Assembly: GCA_021821045.1 (NCBI GenBank)
Contig: JAKACW010000016.1
Span: 1 to 64,000, forward strand
Source of the DNA: Pseudomonadota bacterium
GTDB taxonomy: Bacteria > Pseudomonadota > Gammaproteobacteria > JAADHS01
Direction of reading: 5' to 3'
DNA length: 64,000 bases
Program-made: the position numbers and the translations under genes
Shown: positions 38,952-48,986 of the stretch, in pieces
How the letters are laid out: every line of letters begins with the position of its first letter
Position numbering within the stretch: position 1 is the first letter of the stretch
The notes under the pieces: model-generated
The model's database searches: none
What the model was told of the DNA's origin: nothing
What the model saw: the letters and a program-made list of their open reading frames with translations, nothing else

Positions 38952-39395
38952 TTACTGCTTAGCGTGGCGTGCCAGACGTCGCAGGGCGGCGGCCAAAGGC
39001 GGGTTTGTGATCGAGTCGGCTAAATCGTTCACAAGTTCGGCCGTTGTTGATGACAAGGACGCGCGCCGAGTCGCAGTTTGCATAACGGATTCACTGGGAC
39101 GGGTGCCAATGCGTATCTGTTCGATTCCCAGGTCTAGGGAGAGGATTTTCGGTAAGAGTTCGGCCGTGGCGAAACGGGCTTTCGTAGCCCACACGGCGGA
39201 GTCAGTTTGAAGAATCAGGATACCGTCTCGCACGTTCGCCACTCGACAGTGTTGGTTCAAGGGTGAGGGGATGAGCGGATGGATTTTCGACTCAACGGCT
39301 TGCAGATAACGCGCTTTCTGGAGAAGTGCAGCATGTAACGGTGTCGTGGAACATGACAATTGCTCCATGGCCGTTTTTGAAAAATTCTTGTTCAT
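38952..39395 (-). CDS. dciA: DciA-like DUF721 protein, probable replicative helicase operator
   Basis: The 147-residue product belongs to the DUF721 family, now associated with DciA, the widespread bacterial protein that helps load the DnaB helicase in species lacking DnaC. The core includes VANVRDGILILQTDSAVWATKARF. The genomic position beside lpxC, the M23 peptidase and secA is the same as the DUF721 gene of Pseudomonas, which supports the assignment. Start chosen at the ATG MNKNFSKTAMEQ, since the longer frame begins only with TTG. The gene runs against its neighbours. Confidence 0.8.
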   Translation of the reverse strand: MNKNFSKTAMEQLSCSTTPLHAALLQKARYLQAVESKIHPLIPSPLNQHCRVANVRDGILILQTDSAVWATKARFATAELLPKILSLDLGIEQIRIGTRPSESVMQTATRRASLSSTTAELVNDLADSITNPPLAAALRRLARHAKQ

Positions 39396-39448
39396 TGGCG
39401 ATTTGCGCAAATGGGTTACCCAAGGACCAAAAGGCTGCGACGTAAACT

Positions 39449-40369
39449 ATGAATATAATTCTGCTGCCAAAAACACGCAAAAGTCCAATAAACATTAACC
39501 TGTCTTCACGTGCGGCGATAGCGTTGCTCCTGTTTCTGGTCTTCGGTGTTCCAACCTTTTGCGTTTCCCTCGGTTACGGTGTGGCCTTGATTCGGCACCA
39601 AGAGAGCCAGACGAACAACGTGGCCGCGCTGCAAATGGAACAGCAACAGGATCAGGTTGCTCAAGTGGTGGAAACAGCCCAGTACAGTATTAACGCTTTG
39701 ACGCAGCGGTTGGGTCAGTTGCAGGCCCATGCGGTCCGGCTCGATGCGCTGGGTAAACGACTCGTCGAACTTGCAAAGCTGGAAAAAGGTGAGTTCGACT
39801 TCGAAAACCCGCCGGCGGTGGGCGGACCCGAAGTCCGTTCGTCCATTGATGCCATTGAGGCGGCCGAACTGGTCGGCGCGCTGGAGCAATTGACCCATCA
39901 GTTCGAGGATCGCGAGCAGCAATTATCCATTCTGGAAACGCTGCTAATGAACAGGATTTTACTCGAGGAAACGGTACCGACCGGCAGACCTGTCACGTCA
40001 GGGTGGGTATCATCCCACTTTGGCAAACGAACCGACCCATTTACCGGGAAGCAGGCCTATCATTATGGTGTGGACTTTGCTGGGAAAGAAGGGTCGCGTA
40101 TCCTATCGGTCGCTAGCGGCGTGGTGACCTGGTCCGGTGATCGCTACGGATATGGCACCATGGTTGAGGTCGATCACGGCAACGGTTACGTTACACGGTA
40201 CGGCCACAACAAGACGAACTTGGTGAATGTTGGGGACGTAATTCAAAAAGGGGATGCAATTGCACTCATGGGCTCCAGCGGTCGATCAACAGGTCCGCAT
40301 GTCCATTTCGAAGTGCTTCGCAACGGAAAGGCGGTGAATCCAGTCACTTACTTGCGCGCCAGTCGTTAA
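39449..40369 (+). CDS. M23-family (LytM) metallopeptidase, membrane-anchored
   Basis: The 306-residue product has an N-terminal transmembrane anchor (about 23-45), a periplasmic coiled coil (about 60-110 and 140-165), and a C-terminal LytM domain. The zinc motif pieces HYGVDF and GPHVHFEV are both intact, so it should be an active peptidoglycan endopeptidase and not a regulatory, degenerate LytM protein. It diverges from dciA by about 50 bases and precedes secA, an arrangement shared with Pseudomonas. The exact cleavage target is not known from sequence. Confidence 0.9.
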   Translation: MNIILLPKTRKSPININLSSRAAIALLLFLVFGVPTFCVSLGYGVALIRHQESQTNNVAALQMEQQQDQVAQVVETAQYSINALTQRLGQLQAHAVRLDALGKRLVELAKLEKGEFDFENPPAVGGPEVRSSIDAIEAAELVGALEQLTHQFEDREQQLSILETLLMNRILLEETVPTGRPVTSGWVSSHFGKRTDPFTGKQAYHYGVDFAGKEGSRILSVASGVVTWSGDRYGYGTMVEVDHGNGYVTRYGHNKTNLVNVGDVIQKGDAIALMGSSGRSTGPHVHFEVLRNGKAVNPVTYLRASR

Positions 40370-40513
40370 CCGGCGTTTGTCTAGGGGCGTTCTGAGTAGT
40401 TCGAGTCGTCTCCGTTTGGGCAAGTAGGTTCAGGGTTGGCTACGCCCGGCTTCGGTCCGAAGTCGCGGCATTTTCCTCCGTATCAACTAACAAACTTAGG
40501 TCATGAAGGCTTC

Positions 40514-43240
40514 ATGATAGGGAATTTTTTAAGTCGTGTCTTCGGCAGTCGTAACGAACGCTTGCTGAAAAAAATGGGCGCCGCCGTTGCGAAGATCAAC
40601 GCTTTGGAGCCCGAGTTCGTCAAGTTATCGGACGCGGACCTTCGCGGCAAGACGGAAGAGTTTCGCCGTCGTCTGGCGGAAGGAACGAAGCTCGACGATT
40701 TGTTGCCCGAGGCGTTCGCAACGGTGCGCGAAGCCGGCAAGCGCGTTCTCGGTATGCGGCATTTTGATGTGCAGCTCATCGGCGGCATGGTGCTCCATGA
40801 CGGCAAGATCGCAGAGATGCGCACCGGCGAGGGCAAGACATTGGTTGCGACCCTGGCCGTGTATCTTAACGCGCTGCCGGGCAAGGGCGTCCACGTCGTT
40901 ACCGTGAATGATTACTTGGCTCGTCGCGATTCCGAGTGGATGGGCAAGCTGTACGGGTTTCTTGGGTTGACGACCGGCGTCATTTTTAGCGGACAGGATT
41001 CGGCCACCAAGCGCCAGATGTACGCCGCCGACATCACCTACGGCACGAACAACGAGTTCGGCTTCGATTATTTGCGCGACAATATGGCCTTCACCCTTGC
41101 CGACCAAGTGCAGCGCGGATTGTCGTTCGCCGTGGTCGACGAGGTCGACTCGATTTTGATCGACGAGGCGCGCACGCCGTTGATCATTTCGGGGCCGGCG
41201 GAAGACAGCTCGGCGCTGTACGCGAAAATTAATACGCTGGTGCCAAATCTGGTCAAGCAGGAGACGGAAGATGGCCCCGGCGACTACTCCGTCGACGAGA
41301 AGGGGCGCCAAGTCCATCTGACGGAAGAGGGGCATCAGAAGGCTGAGGAGTTGTTCACGGCGGCCGGCCTGATTCATGAAGGCGAGAGTCTTTACGACGC
41401 CGCCCATATCAATCTAATGCACCACCTTAATGCCGCGTTGCGCGCCCACGCCCTGTTTCGCCGCGACGATCACTACATCGTCCAGAATAATCAGATCATC
41501 ATCGTCGATGAGTTCACCGGCCGCACGATGCCGGGTCGCCGCTGGTCCGATGGTCTGCATCAGGCGGTGGAAGCAAAAGAAGGCGTGGCGATCCAGCAGG
41601 AAAACCAGACCCTGGCGTCGATCACTTTTCAGAACTATTTCCGGCTCTATTCCAAGCTCTCCGGCATGACCGGGACGGCCGATACGGAGGCCTACGAGTT
41701 TCAGCAGATTTATGGCTTGGAGGTCGTGGTCATTCCCACGAACAAGCCCATGGTTCGTCAGGATCACGGCGATCTGGTTTTCCTGACGCCGGAAGAAAAA
41801 TTCAAAGCCATCATCGATGATATTAAAGACTGCGAGTCGCGCCAGCAGCCGGTGCTGGTCGGCACGACGTCGATCGAGATTTCCGAGTATCTGTCCAAAC
41901 TGCTCGACAAGGACAAGATCAAGCACGAAGTGCTGAATGCGAAGCAGCACGCCCGCGAGGCCGAGATCGTTGCTCAGGCCGGTCGTCCCGGCGCTGTGAC
42001 CATCGCGACCAACATGGCGGGCCGCGGCACGGACATCGTGCTGGGCGGAAGTCTCGAGTCTGAACTGGCGAAGTACCCCGACGCGGATGAAGCTTCCATC
42101 GCGCGTAGCAAGGAAGAGTGGAAGGCTCGCCACGACGCCGTATTGGCTGCGGGCGGTCTGCACATCATCGGTACCGAGCGTCACGAAAGCCGACGGATCG
42201 ACAATCAGTTGCGCGGTCGATCCGGCCGTCAGGGCGACCCGGGGTCATCGCGTTTTTACCTGTCGCTCAAAGACAGTCTGATGCGTATCTTCGCGTCCGA
42301 CCGTGTCGGTGCGCTCATGCAGCGCCTGGGCATGCAGGAAGGCGAAGCCATCGAGCACCCGTGGGTTACCAAAGCCATCGAGAATGCGCAGCGCAAAGTC
42401 GAGGGTCACAACTTCGACATTCGCAAGCAGTTGCTGGAATACGACGATGTCGCCAACGATCAGCGCAAAGTCATCTATGAGCAGCGCAATGAGTTGCTGC
42501 GTACCGACGATATCTCGGAAACCATCAAGGCGATTCGAAAGGACGTAGTAAACGCCGTAATCGACGCCCACATTCCGCGCCAGAGCATGGAGGAACAGTG
42601 GGACGTGGCGGGATTGGAGCAAGCCCTTGAGCGGGAGTTCGGACTGCCCATGCCGGTCAGACAGTGGCTCGACGAAAATGCCGATCTCCACGAGGAGTCG
42701 TTGCGCGAGCGCATCGTTAGCGAACTCGAGACGGCGTACCAGGAAAAGGAACGTCAAGTCGGCGCTCCCGTGCTGCGCCACTTCGAAAAGGCGGTGATGT
42801 TGCAGGTGCTCGACAGCAATTGGAAGGAGCATCTGGCGGCGATGGACTACTTGCGCCAAGGGATACATCTGCGGGGCTACGCGCAAAAAAATCCCAAGCA
42901 GGAGTACAAGCGCGAGGCCTTCGAGTTGTTCGGCCACATGCTCGACCGCATCAAGCAAAGCGTTGTCGGTATTATTTCCAAGGTGCAGATCAAGGCCGAG
43001 CGCGACGTGGAAGCCATTGAAGAGAAGCGGCGCCAGGAGCCTTCGAATCTGCACTTTCAGCATGCCCATGCGTCCGCAATGGAGGAGACGGGCGGCGCCG
43101 AGGTTGTGCAAGATGAGGAGGCGGAAGCGTCTGAGCGCGTGACGCCCATGGTACGTGACGGGCGTAAAGTCGGCCGCAACGAACCGTGTCCTTGCGGATC
43201 GGGCAAGAAGTACAAGCACTGTCACGGGAAGCTCGCGTAA
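40514..43240 (+). CDS. secA: Preprotein translocase ATPase SecA
   Basis: SecA drives protein export through SecYEG. The 908-residue product has Walker [21 protein letters not shown], the DEAD-like box [14 protein letters not shown], the helicase motif [10 protein letters not shown], and [19 protein letters not shown]. The C-terminal zinc-finger tail [17 protein letters not shown] binds SecB and lipids. Start at 40514 ([14 protein letters not shown]) follows AAGG and matches homologues; upstream in-frame codons do not look like SecA. Confidence 0.98.
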   Translation: MIGNFLSRVFGSRNERLLKKMGAAVAKINALEPEFVKLSDADLRGKTEEFRRRLAEGTKLDDLLPEAFATVREAGKRVLGMRHFDVQLIGGMVLHDGKIAEMRTGEGKTLVATLAVYLNALPGKGVHVVTVNDYLARRDSEWMGKLYGFLGLTTGVIFSGQDSATKRQMYAADITYGTNNEFGFDYLRDNMAFTLADQVQRGLSFAVVDEVDSILIDEARTPLIISGPAEDSSALYAKINTLVPNLVKQETEDGPGDYSVDEKGRQVHLTEEGHQKAEELFTAAGLIHEGESLYDAAHINLMHHLNAALRAHALFRRDDHYIVQNNQIIIVDEFTGRTMPGRRWSDGLHQAVEAKEGVAIQQENQTLASITFQNYFRLYSKLSGMTGTADTEAYEFQQIYGLEVVVIPTNKPMVRQDHGDLVFLTPEEKFKAIIDDIKDCESRQQPVLVGTTSIEISEYLSKLLDKDKIKHEVLNAKQHAREAEIVAQAGRPGAVTIATNMAGRGTDIVLGGSLESELAKYPDADEASIARSKEEWKARHDAVLAAGGLHIIGTERHESRRIDNQLRGRSGRQGDPGSSRFYLSLKDSLMRIFASDRVGALMQRLGMQEGEAIEHPWVTKAIENAQRKVEGHNFDIRKQLLEYDDVANDQRKVIYEQRNELLRTDDISETIKAIRKDVVNAVIDAHIPRQSMEEQWDVAGLEQALEREFGLPMPVRQWLDENADLHEESLRERIVSELETAYQEKERQVGAPVLRHFEKAVMLQVLDSNWKEHLAAMDYLRQGIHLRGYAQKNPKQEYKREAFELFGHMLDRIKQSVVGIISKVQIKAERDVEAIEEKRRQEPSNLHFQHAHASAMEETGGAEVVQDEEAEASERVTPMVRDGRKVGRNEPCPCGSGKKYKHCHGKLA

Positions 43241-43243
43241 CCT

Positions 43244-44461
43244 ATGGCCGTCGAACTTGTTGCGCCTGCATCGTTGCCGTCCGTTCGAGGCGTGCGCGTG
43301 GGAGTGGCTAGGGCGCACATCAAAAAGCCCGATCGGCGGGATCTCGTGCTGATGGAATTGGCGCCCGGTACAGTCTGCGCGGCGACATTCACCACTAACG
43401 CGTTTTGCGCCGCACCGGTCGTCCTGGCGCGCCGCCATTTGCAGGTGCGATCCCCCCGTTTTCTGCTGGTTAACACCGGTTACGCCAACGCCGGCACCGG
43501 CGAGCGCGGCATGGCGGATGCGCAAACCTGTTGTGAGGCGGTGGCCGTACGCGGCGCCTGCCGGGCCGACGAAGTCTTGCCGTTTTCAACCGGGGTGATC
43601 GGGGAGTTCTTGCCTACCGATCGAGTTGTGAACGGTCTTGATGCCGCGTTTGGGAATCTATCGCCCGACGGCTGGCTCGAGGCCGCGCAGGGTATTATGA
43701 CCACCGACACGGTGGCTAAGGGCGCCAGCCGTCGCATCGAGATCGACGGCAAGACCGTTACGATCACCGGCATTGCCAAGGGCGCGGGCATGATCGCACC
43801 GAATATGGCCACCATGCTGGCCTTCATCGCAACCGACGCAGGCGTGAGTCAGCCGTCGCTGCAAAAGCTGTTGGGTCGCGCGGTCGAGCAGAGCTTCAAC
43901 CGCGTGATCGTCGATGGCGATATGTCGACCAATGATGCGTGCGTGTTGGCCGCGACCGGTCAATCCGGCGTGGCGATCGGCTCGGAGAGCAGCGATGCGT
44001 GCCGCGATTTTGAGAGCGCGCTCACCGATGTGTGCGTGAGATTAGCGCAAGCCATCGTACGCGACGGCGAAGGCGCCACCAAGTTCGTGACGCTCGACAT
44101 CAACGGCGGCGCGACGCTGGAGGAATGCCGGCAAGTGGGGCGCGCCATAGGCACTTCGCCTTTAATCAAAACGGCGTTGTTCGCCAGCGATCCGAATTGG
44201 GGACGCATCCTGGCGGCGATCGGTCGAGCGGGCCTTGAAGGCTTGGCGATCGATCGCGTTGATGTTTACTTGGGCGATGTGTGTATCGTTAATGGCGGCA
44301 TGCGAGCGTCGAATTACACCGAGGCCGCCGGGCAAGCGACGATGAATCGGCCCGAAGTCGCCATTCGCGTCGAACTCGCCCGTGGCGGCCATTCGGCCAC
44401 TTATTGGACCTGCGACTTTTCCTATGACTATGTGAGGATTAACGCGGAGTACCGCACCTAG
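43244..44461 (+). CDS. argJ: Bifunctional glutamate N-acetyltransferase/acetylglutamate synthase ArgJ
   Basis: ArgJ recycles the acetyl group between N-acetylornithine and glutamate in arginine synthesis. The 405-residue precursor has the self-cleavage site NMATML, where the threonine becomes the N-terminal nucleophile of the beta chain. The flanking segment KGAGMIAPNMATMLAFIATD is canonical. The DPNWGRILAAIGRAG motif is present. It stands 4 bases after secA. ArgJ together with argB here suggests a cyclic acetyl route of arginine synthesis. Confidence 0.96.
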   Translation: MAVELVAPASLPSVRGVRVGVARAHIKKPDRRDLVLMELAPGTVCAATFTTNAFCAAPVVLARRHLQVRSPRFLLVNTGYANAGTGERGMADAQTCCEAVAVRGACRADEVLPFSTGVIGEFLPTDRVVNGLDAAFGNLSPDGWLEAAQGIMTTDTVAKGASRRIEIDGKTVTITGIAKGAGMIAPNMATMLAFIATDAGVSQPSLQKLLGRAVEQSFNRVIVDGDMSTNDACVLAATGQSGVAIGSESSDACRDFESALTDVCVRLAQAIVRDGEGATKFVTLDINGGATLEECRQVGRAIGTSPLIKTALFASDPNWGRILAAIGRAGLEGLAIDRVDVYLGDVCIVNGGMRASNYTEAAGQATMNRPEVAIRVELARGGHSATYWTCDFSYDYVRINAEYRT

Positions 44462-44626
44462 TCGGCTTTCGCATAAAACAAGAGCTTGAGTGTGCGGATG
44501 GGGTTTATTTTGGTGTTGCACTAAAGGTTAAAAAGAAAATATTATCTTTGCCTAATCTTGATCGTCCGGAGTGACGACTCCATATATATCTATCATCTGT
44601 ACAGCAGTTCATTGAGGGGTTCGTTG

Positions 44627-45820
44627 ATGCTAAGTGGTTTGTTGGATCTTTCCGTTTGGGGTGTCGTCGGTTACACGTTGCTCGTTACTCACATTACAAT
44701 TGCCGCCGTAACAATCTTTCTCCATCGTCACCAGGCGCACCGCTCGGTGGAGCTCCATCCTGTCGTGTCCCATTTCTTTCGCTTCTGGTTGTGGCTCACC
44801 ACCGGCATGGTGACCAAAGAGTGGGCGGCGATTCACCGCAAGCACCACGCCAAATGCGAAACCGAAGACGATCCCCACAGTCCCCAGGTGCGCGGCATCC
44901 GCAAAGTGCTGCTCGAAGGATCTGAGCTGTATCGGGCGGAAGCCAAGAACGCCGAGACCCTGGAAAAATACGGTTTCGGGACCCCGAACGATTGGGCCGA
45001 GCGCAACGTTTACACGCGGTTTAGCAAGTCTGGCATCGCGGCGATGATGTTCATCAACTTGCTGTTGCTTGGACCGATCGGCATTACGGTGTGGGCCGTA
45101 CAGATGTTGTGGATTCCGATCTTCGCCGCCGGCGTCGTTAACGGCATTGGCCACTACTGGGGTTACCGCAACTACGAAACGACCGATGCGGCGACGAATA
45201 TCTCGCCCTGGGGCATCTTGATTGGCGGCGAGGAGCTGCACAATAACCACCATGCGTTCCCCAGCTCCGCGAAACTCTCGTCCAAACCGTGGGAGTTCGA
45301 TATCGGTTGGTTCTACATTCGCGCCATGGAAATCGCCGGACTTGCCCAGGTCAAAAAGGTTGCTCCGATGCCGGTGGTGGTGCCGGGCAAGGAGATGGTC
45401 GATGTGGAGACGGTCAAGGCCGTCATCGCCACCCGGTTTCACGTGCTGTCGAGTTACTACCGCGACGTGATCGTTCCGGTGCTGCGCGAAGAGCAGAGCC
45501 GCGCTCAAGCCCAGCAGGATGGGACGTGGAATGGGCTGCTGAAAATGGCGCGCAAACTGCTGGTCCGCGACGAAGCTCGGTTGGATTCTTCCATGAAGGA
45601 TCGATTGGGCGCCATCCTGCAGCGCAGCCACACGCTCAAAACCGTCTATGAGTATCGGGTGCAGTTACAGGGAATTTGGCAACGCTCTTCTTCCAGTGGC
45701 CACGATGTTGTGGCGAGTCTGCAGGAATGGTGCAAGCAGGCGGAAGAGAGCGGCATCCACGGACTGCGCGAGTTTGCCGCCCGGCTGCGCGGCTATTCGT
45801 TAGCACCCGCCGCGGCATAG
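44627..45820 (+). CDS. Membrane fatty-acid (acyl-CoA delta-9) desaturase
   Basis: This 397-residue integral membrane protein is a di-iron desaturase that inserts a double bond into acyl chains, probably at delta-9. The three histidine boxes are intact: HRHQAH at 33-38, HRKHH at 70-74 and HNNHH at 205-209. A fourth conserved His lies in NGIGHYWGYRNYE. Four membrane helices are visible. The C-terminal third (about 270-397) is a hydrophilic helical extension beyond the catalytic core, as in proteobacterial DesA/DesB-like enzymes. Start chosen at 44627, 8 bases after GAGGGG. It ends before a shared terminator. Electron donor genes are not adjacent. Confidence 0.9.
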   Translation: MLSGLLDLSVWGVVGYTLLVTHITIAAVTIFLHRHQAHRSVELHPVVSHFFRFWLWLTTGMVTKEWAAIHRKHHAKCETEDDPHSPQVRGIRKVLLEGSELYRAEAKNAETLEKYGFGTPNDWAERNVYTRFSKSGIAAMMFINLLLLGPIGITVWAVQMLWIPIFAAGVVNGIGHYWGYRNYETTDAATNISPWGILIGGEELHNNHHAFPSSAKLSSKPWEFDIGWFYIRAMEIAGLAQVKKVAPMPVVVPGKEMVDVETVKAVIATRFHVLSSYYRDVIVPVLREEQSRAQAQQDGTWNGLLKMARKLLVRDEARLDSSMKDRLGAILQRSHTLKTVYEYRVQLQGIWQRSSSSGHDVVASLQEWCKQAEESGIHGLREFAARLRGYSLAPAAA

Positions 45821-45840
45821 GCTTCGATCAGCGAGCAACA

Positions 45841-45868
45841 AAAAACCCGCCAATGGCGGGTTTTTTTT
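45841..45868. terminator. Bidirectional intrinsic terminator between desaturase and rpmG
   Basis: An 11-bp stem AAAAACCCGCC (45841-45851) with GGCGGGTTTTT (45855-45865) and an AAT loop ends in T8 on the plus strand and in a T-run on the minus strand. It lies between two converging genes and should stop transcription from both sides. Confidence 0.92.
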
Positions 45869-45896
45869 GCGGCCCCCCGTAGGGAAAGGCAACCGT

Positions 45897-46052
45897 TTAT
45901 TTGATTTTCGCTTCCCTGTAGATGACGTGTTTGCGCACAACGGGATCGAATTTCTTGCGCTCCAGCTTGTCCGGCGTATTCTTCTTGTTCTTGATGGTGG
46001 TGTAGAAGTGCCCGGTTCCGGCGCTCGACACTAGTTTGATTTTTTCTCTCAT
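45897..46052 (-). CDS. rpmG: 50S ribosomal protein L33
   Basis: The 51-residue product begins [19 protein letters not shown] and ends [10 protein letters not shown], the full length of L33, a protein of the tRNA exit region of the large subunit. It lacks the four-cysteine zinc motif seen in some L33 forms, so it is the zinc-independent (C-minus) type usual in gammaproteobacteria. It follows rpmB by 15 bases and shares its promoter. Confidence 0.96.
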   Translation of the reverse strand: MREKIKLVSSAGTGHFYTTIKNKKNTPDKLERKKFDPVVRKHVIYREAKIK

Positions 46053-46067
46053 GGACTAAGCCCTCGT

Positions 46068-46304
46068 TTACACTTTTTCGCCGCGGCCGCGCAGGTCCGC
46101 CAAAACCGCGTCGATTCCAAGCTTGTCGATGATGCGCATGCCCTTGGTGGACAAGCGCAGGCGAACCCATTTTTTCTCGCTCTCGACCCAAAAGCGGTGA
46201 GTCTGCAGGTTCGGCAGAAAGCGACGCCGAGTTTTGTTGTTGGCGTGTGAAACGTTGTTTCCGGTAAGCGGACGTTTTCCGGTTACCTGACATACTCTAG
46301 ACAT
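46068..46304 (-). CDS. rpmB: 50S ribosomal protein L28
   Basis: The 78-residue product starts [20 protein letters not shown] and ends [11 protein letters not shown], matching L28 throughout. The start at 46304 is set by homology; the open frame runs a little upstream. It heads the rpmB-rpmG operon with a strong promoter at 46352-46380. Confidence 0.97.
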   Translation of the reverse strand: MSRVCQVTGKRPLTGNNVSHANNKTRRRFLPNLQTHRFWVESEKKWVRLRLSTKGMRIIDKLGIDAVLADLRGRGEKV

Positions 46305-46351
46305 GAAATCCTCCAGCACATCCTGGCCCGTGGGGCGCAAAGTAGCCGCAC

Positions 46352-46380
46352 TTTATAGCAAAAAAATCGACCACAGACAA
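46352..46380 (-). promoter_or_regulatory. Sigma-70 promoter of rpmB-rpmG
   Basis: On the minus strand a -35 box TTGTCT (46375-46380) and a -10 box TATAAA (46352-46357) are separated by exactly 17 bases. The spacer includes a T7 run. It lies 48 bases upstream of the rpmB start, and the downstream gene pair needs strong expression. Confidence 0.8.
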
Positions 46381-46423
46381 TATTTCGGTAGGAATCGTTA
46401 AAGCCACTAAATAAGTGTAGCAA

Positions 46424-47119
46424 TTAAAGCAGACCCCTTTCGGCAAAGGACACGGCATGGCCGTCGCCAATCACAAAGTGATCCAAAACGCGCACCTCCA
46501 CCAACGCCAGGGCGCTCTTTAGCCGCTCTGTGAGGCTTCGATCGGCGGCGCTGGGCTCGGGCACGCCGGATGGGTGGTTGTGGGCGAAAATAACGGCTGC
46601 AGCGTTCTTGGCCAGGGCGGCCCGGACGACCTCGCGGGGGTGGACGCTCGCGCCGTCGAGGGTCCCACGAAACATCTCCTCACATTCAATGACTCGGTGC
46701 CGGGTATCGAGAAACAGGCAGACAAAGACTTCATAGGGAATATCTCGCAGCCGGGCGACGAGGTAGGTTCGCACTTCGTTGGGTCCCGCGAATGGACTGC
46801 CCCGACGCAGGCCCTGGCCGAGAAAACGCCTTCCCAATTCAACGGCGGCGATAAGCTGGCAGGCCTTGGCGTCCCCGAGCCCCCGCTGTTTGCGCAATTC
46901 CCCCGGTTCGGCGGTCAGTAACTCCCGCAAGCCGCCAAAAGTCTGCAATAATTCCCGCCCAAGATCGACGGCGGATCGACCGGCGGTGCCGGTGCGCAGG
47001 AAAATCGCCAGCAGTTCCGCGTCGCTCAACCGCTGGGCGCCATGATGCAGGAGTTTTTCGCGCGGCCGCTCGTCGTTTGGCCAGTCTCGAATTGTCAGTT
47101 GCCGGGGACTATTATTCAC
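46424..47119 (-). CDS. radC: RadC/YicR-family JAMM-domain protein
   Basis: The 231-residue product is a RadC-family protein with a helix-hairpin-helix-like N-terminal domain ([19 protein letters not shown]) and a C-terminal JAMM/MPN domain with the zinc motif [16 protein letters not shown]. Despite the name, no DNA-repair function is established for the family. The start is taken at GTG 47119 ([21 protein letters not shown]) because it best fits family N-termini; the open frame extends further but is unlike homologues. Position beside rpmB and divergent from coaBC follows E. coli and Pseudomonas. Confidence 0.93.
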   Translation of the reverse strand: MNNSPRQLTIRDWPNDERPREKLLHHGAQRLSDAELLAIFLRTGTAGRSAVDLGRELLQTFGGLRELLTAEPGELRKQRGLGDAKACQLIAAVELGRRFLGQGLRRGSPFAGPNEVRTYLVARLRDIPYEVFVCLFLDTRHRVIECEEMFRGTLDGASVHPREVVRAALAKNAAAVIFAHNHPSGVPEPSAADRSLTERLKSALALVEVRVLDHFVIGDGHAVSFAERGLL

Positions 47120-47287
47120 GGGGTCATCCTCAAAGTTGTATTGCGAGAAGATATGCCGCGCGCCATCGGTTCGCTGACAGCATTGCGGTGTGCGGCGATG
47201 TCGGGTTTTGTCGCCAGGATGCGTAGGGCGCGGATGACAGTGAGTGAGCGAGGACGACATGCTTAGGCAGCGGACAAGGGCGATGAA

Positions 47288-48505
47288 ATGAGCGTGCTAC
47301 GAGGGCGCCGGATGTTATTGGGCGTGACGGGCGGTATCGCGGCCTATAAGAGCGCTGAGCTGGTGCGACGCCTGCGCGACGCCGGCGCGCAAGTGCGGGT
47401 CGTGATGACCGCGGGCGCCACCAAGTTCGTCACGCCACTGACGTTTCAAGCCGTCAGCGGTCATCGTGTCTACGGCCCCGATATATTCATTTCCGAATCC
47501 GACGATGGCATGGATCACATTCATTTGGCGCGTTGGGCGGATGCTGTGGTGGTGGCTCCGGCGAGCGCGAATTTCATCGCTCGGCTGAGCATGGGGATGG
47601 CGGACGATTTGCTCGCGTCGATTTGCCTGGCGACCACGGCGACCGTTGCGGCGGCGCCGGCAATGAACAAGGAAATGTGGAGCGCCGCGGCGACGATGGA
47701 CAACGTCGCGAAACTGCGTGCCAGAGGCGTGCACATCGTCGGTCCCGATGCGGGCGATCAGGCCTGCGGCGAACAGGGATTGGGGCGCATGCGGGAAGTG
47801 AATCGCTTGGTCGAGGATATTGCTAGATTGTTCGGCGCCGACGGTGCGCTGGCGGGAAAGCGTGTTCTGATCACCGCCGGTCCGACGCGCGAGCCCATCG
47901 ACCCGGTGCGATTTATCAGCAATCGCAGTTCGGGCAAAATGGGCGTGGCGATGGCGATTGCCGCCGCGGCTGAAGGGGCGGACGTCACTGTGGTGAGCGG
48001 ACCACTGCGCGTAACCGTGCCGCCGTACATCGCCAACGTCGCGGTGGAAACGGCCGAACAGATGTGGCAGGCGGTGGCCGAACGCTTGGGCGAGACGGAT
48101 ATTTTCATCGCCGCGGCGGCAGTGGCGGATTTTCGCGCGGACAGTGTCGCGACGGATAAAGTCGCCAAAGCCGATCTTGGCGGCGCGCTCAAGCTCGTGC
48201 CGACCACCGATATTTTGGCCGCGGTATGCAAGGCCAAGCCGAGGCCATTCGTGATCGGCTTCGCCGCCGAAACCCGCGACATCGAATCGCGCGGCAAGGA
48301 AAAGCTCGATCGCAAGGGCGCGGACGTCATGATCGCCAACCCGGTCGGGCAAGCAGGGACCGGTTTCGACGCCGACGACAATCAAGCAACCATGTTGTGG
48401 CACGGCGGACGCAAGGAATTTCCACGCGCCCGCAAAGACGAGTTGGCGAAACAGCTCATGTCAGTTATCAGCGAGAGGTATCATGCGGCCAAAAATTCAG
48501 CTTAA
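47288..48505 (+). CDS. coaBC: Bifunctional phosphopantothenoylcysteine decarboxylase/synthetase CoaBC
   Basis: CoaBC makes 4'-phosphopantetheine from phosphopantothenate and cysteine for coenzyme A. The N-terminal flavin decarboxylase (CoaC, about 1-185) shows [20 protein letters not shown], the catalytic His in [11 protein letters not shown], and PAMNKEMW. The C-terminal synthetase (CoaB) starts at about [19 protein letters not shown] and contains NRSSGKMG. The 405-residue length is normal. Its end overlaps the dut start by 23 bases. Confidence 0.97.
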   Translation: MSVLRGRRMLLGVTGGIAAYKSAELVRRLRDAGAQVRVVMTAGATKFVTPLTFQAVSGHRVYGPDIFISESDDGMDHIHLARWADAVVVAPASANFIARLSMGMADDLLASICLATTATVAAAPAMNKEMWSAAATMDNVAKLRARGVHIVGPDAGDQACGEQGLGRMREVNRLVEDIARLFGADGALAGKRVLITAGPTREPIDPVRFISNRSSGKMGVAMAIAAAAEGADVTVVSGPLRVTVPPYIANVAVETAEQMWQAVAERLGETDIFIAAAAVADFRADSVATDKVAKADLGGALKLVPTTDILAAVCKAKPRPFVIGFAAETRDIESRGKEKLDRKGADVMIANPVGQAGTGFDADDNQATMLWHGGRKEFPRARKDELAKQLMSVISERYHAAKNSA

Positions 48506-48941
48506 AGTGATCGATCCTCGGGTGGGAACGGATTTTCCGCTGCCCAGTTACGCCACGGAAGGATCGGCGGGAATGGATCTACGCGCATGCATCGATGCGC
48601 CGATCGAGATCAAGCCCGGTGAAACGCAGCTCATTCCAACGGGCATTGCAATTCATATCGCCGACAACGGCTTTGCCGCCGTTCTGTTGCCGCGCTCCGG
48701 CCTTGGGCACAAGCATGGCATCGTTTTGGGCAATCTAACCGGATTAATCGATTCCGATTACCAAGGACAGGTGTTCGTATCCTGTTGGAATCGCGGTAGT
48801 CAAAACTACGTGATTCAGGTCGGTGAGCGGATCGCGCAGATGGTGTTTCTGCCCGTGGCGATGGTCGACTTCGCGGTGGTGGACGATTTCGACGCCAGCG
48901 AGCGCGGGGCGGGCGGATTCGGCTCGTCGGGTCGCCATTGA
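48483..48941 (+). CDS. dut: dUTP diphosphatase
   Basis: Dut hydrolyses dUTP, keeping uracil out of DNA and supplying dUMP for thymidylate. The 152-residue product has all five trimeric dUTPase motifs, including [35 protein letters not shown] and the C-terminal P-loop-like [16 protein letters not shown] precedes the start, which lies inside the end of coaBC. Confidence 0.97.
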   Translation: MRPKIQLKVIDPRVGTDFPLPSYATEGSAGMDLRACIDAPIEIKPGETQLIPTGIAIHIADNGFAAVLLPRSGLGHKHGIVLGNLTGLIDSDYQGQVFVSCWNRGSQNYVIQVGERIAQMVFLPVAMVDFAVVDDFDASERGAGGFGSSGRH

Positions 48942-48986
48942 TCGTCGATCAGGGCGGTGGTGTTGTAGATCGCCGGTGCCATCCAG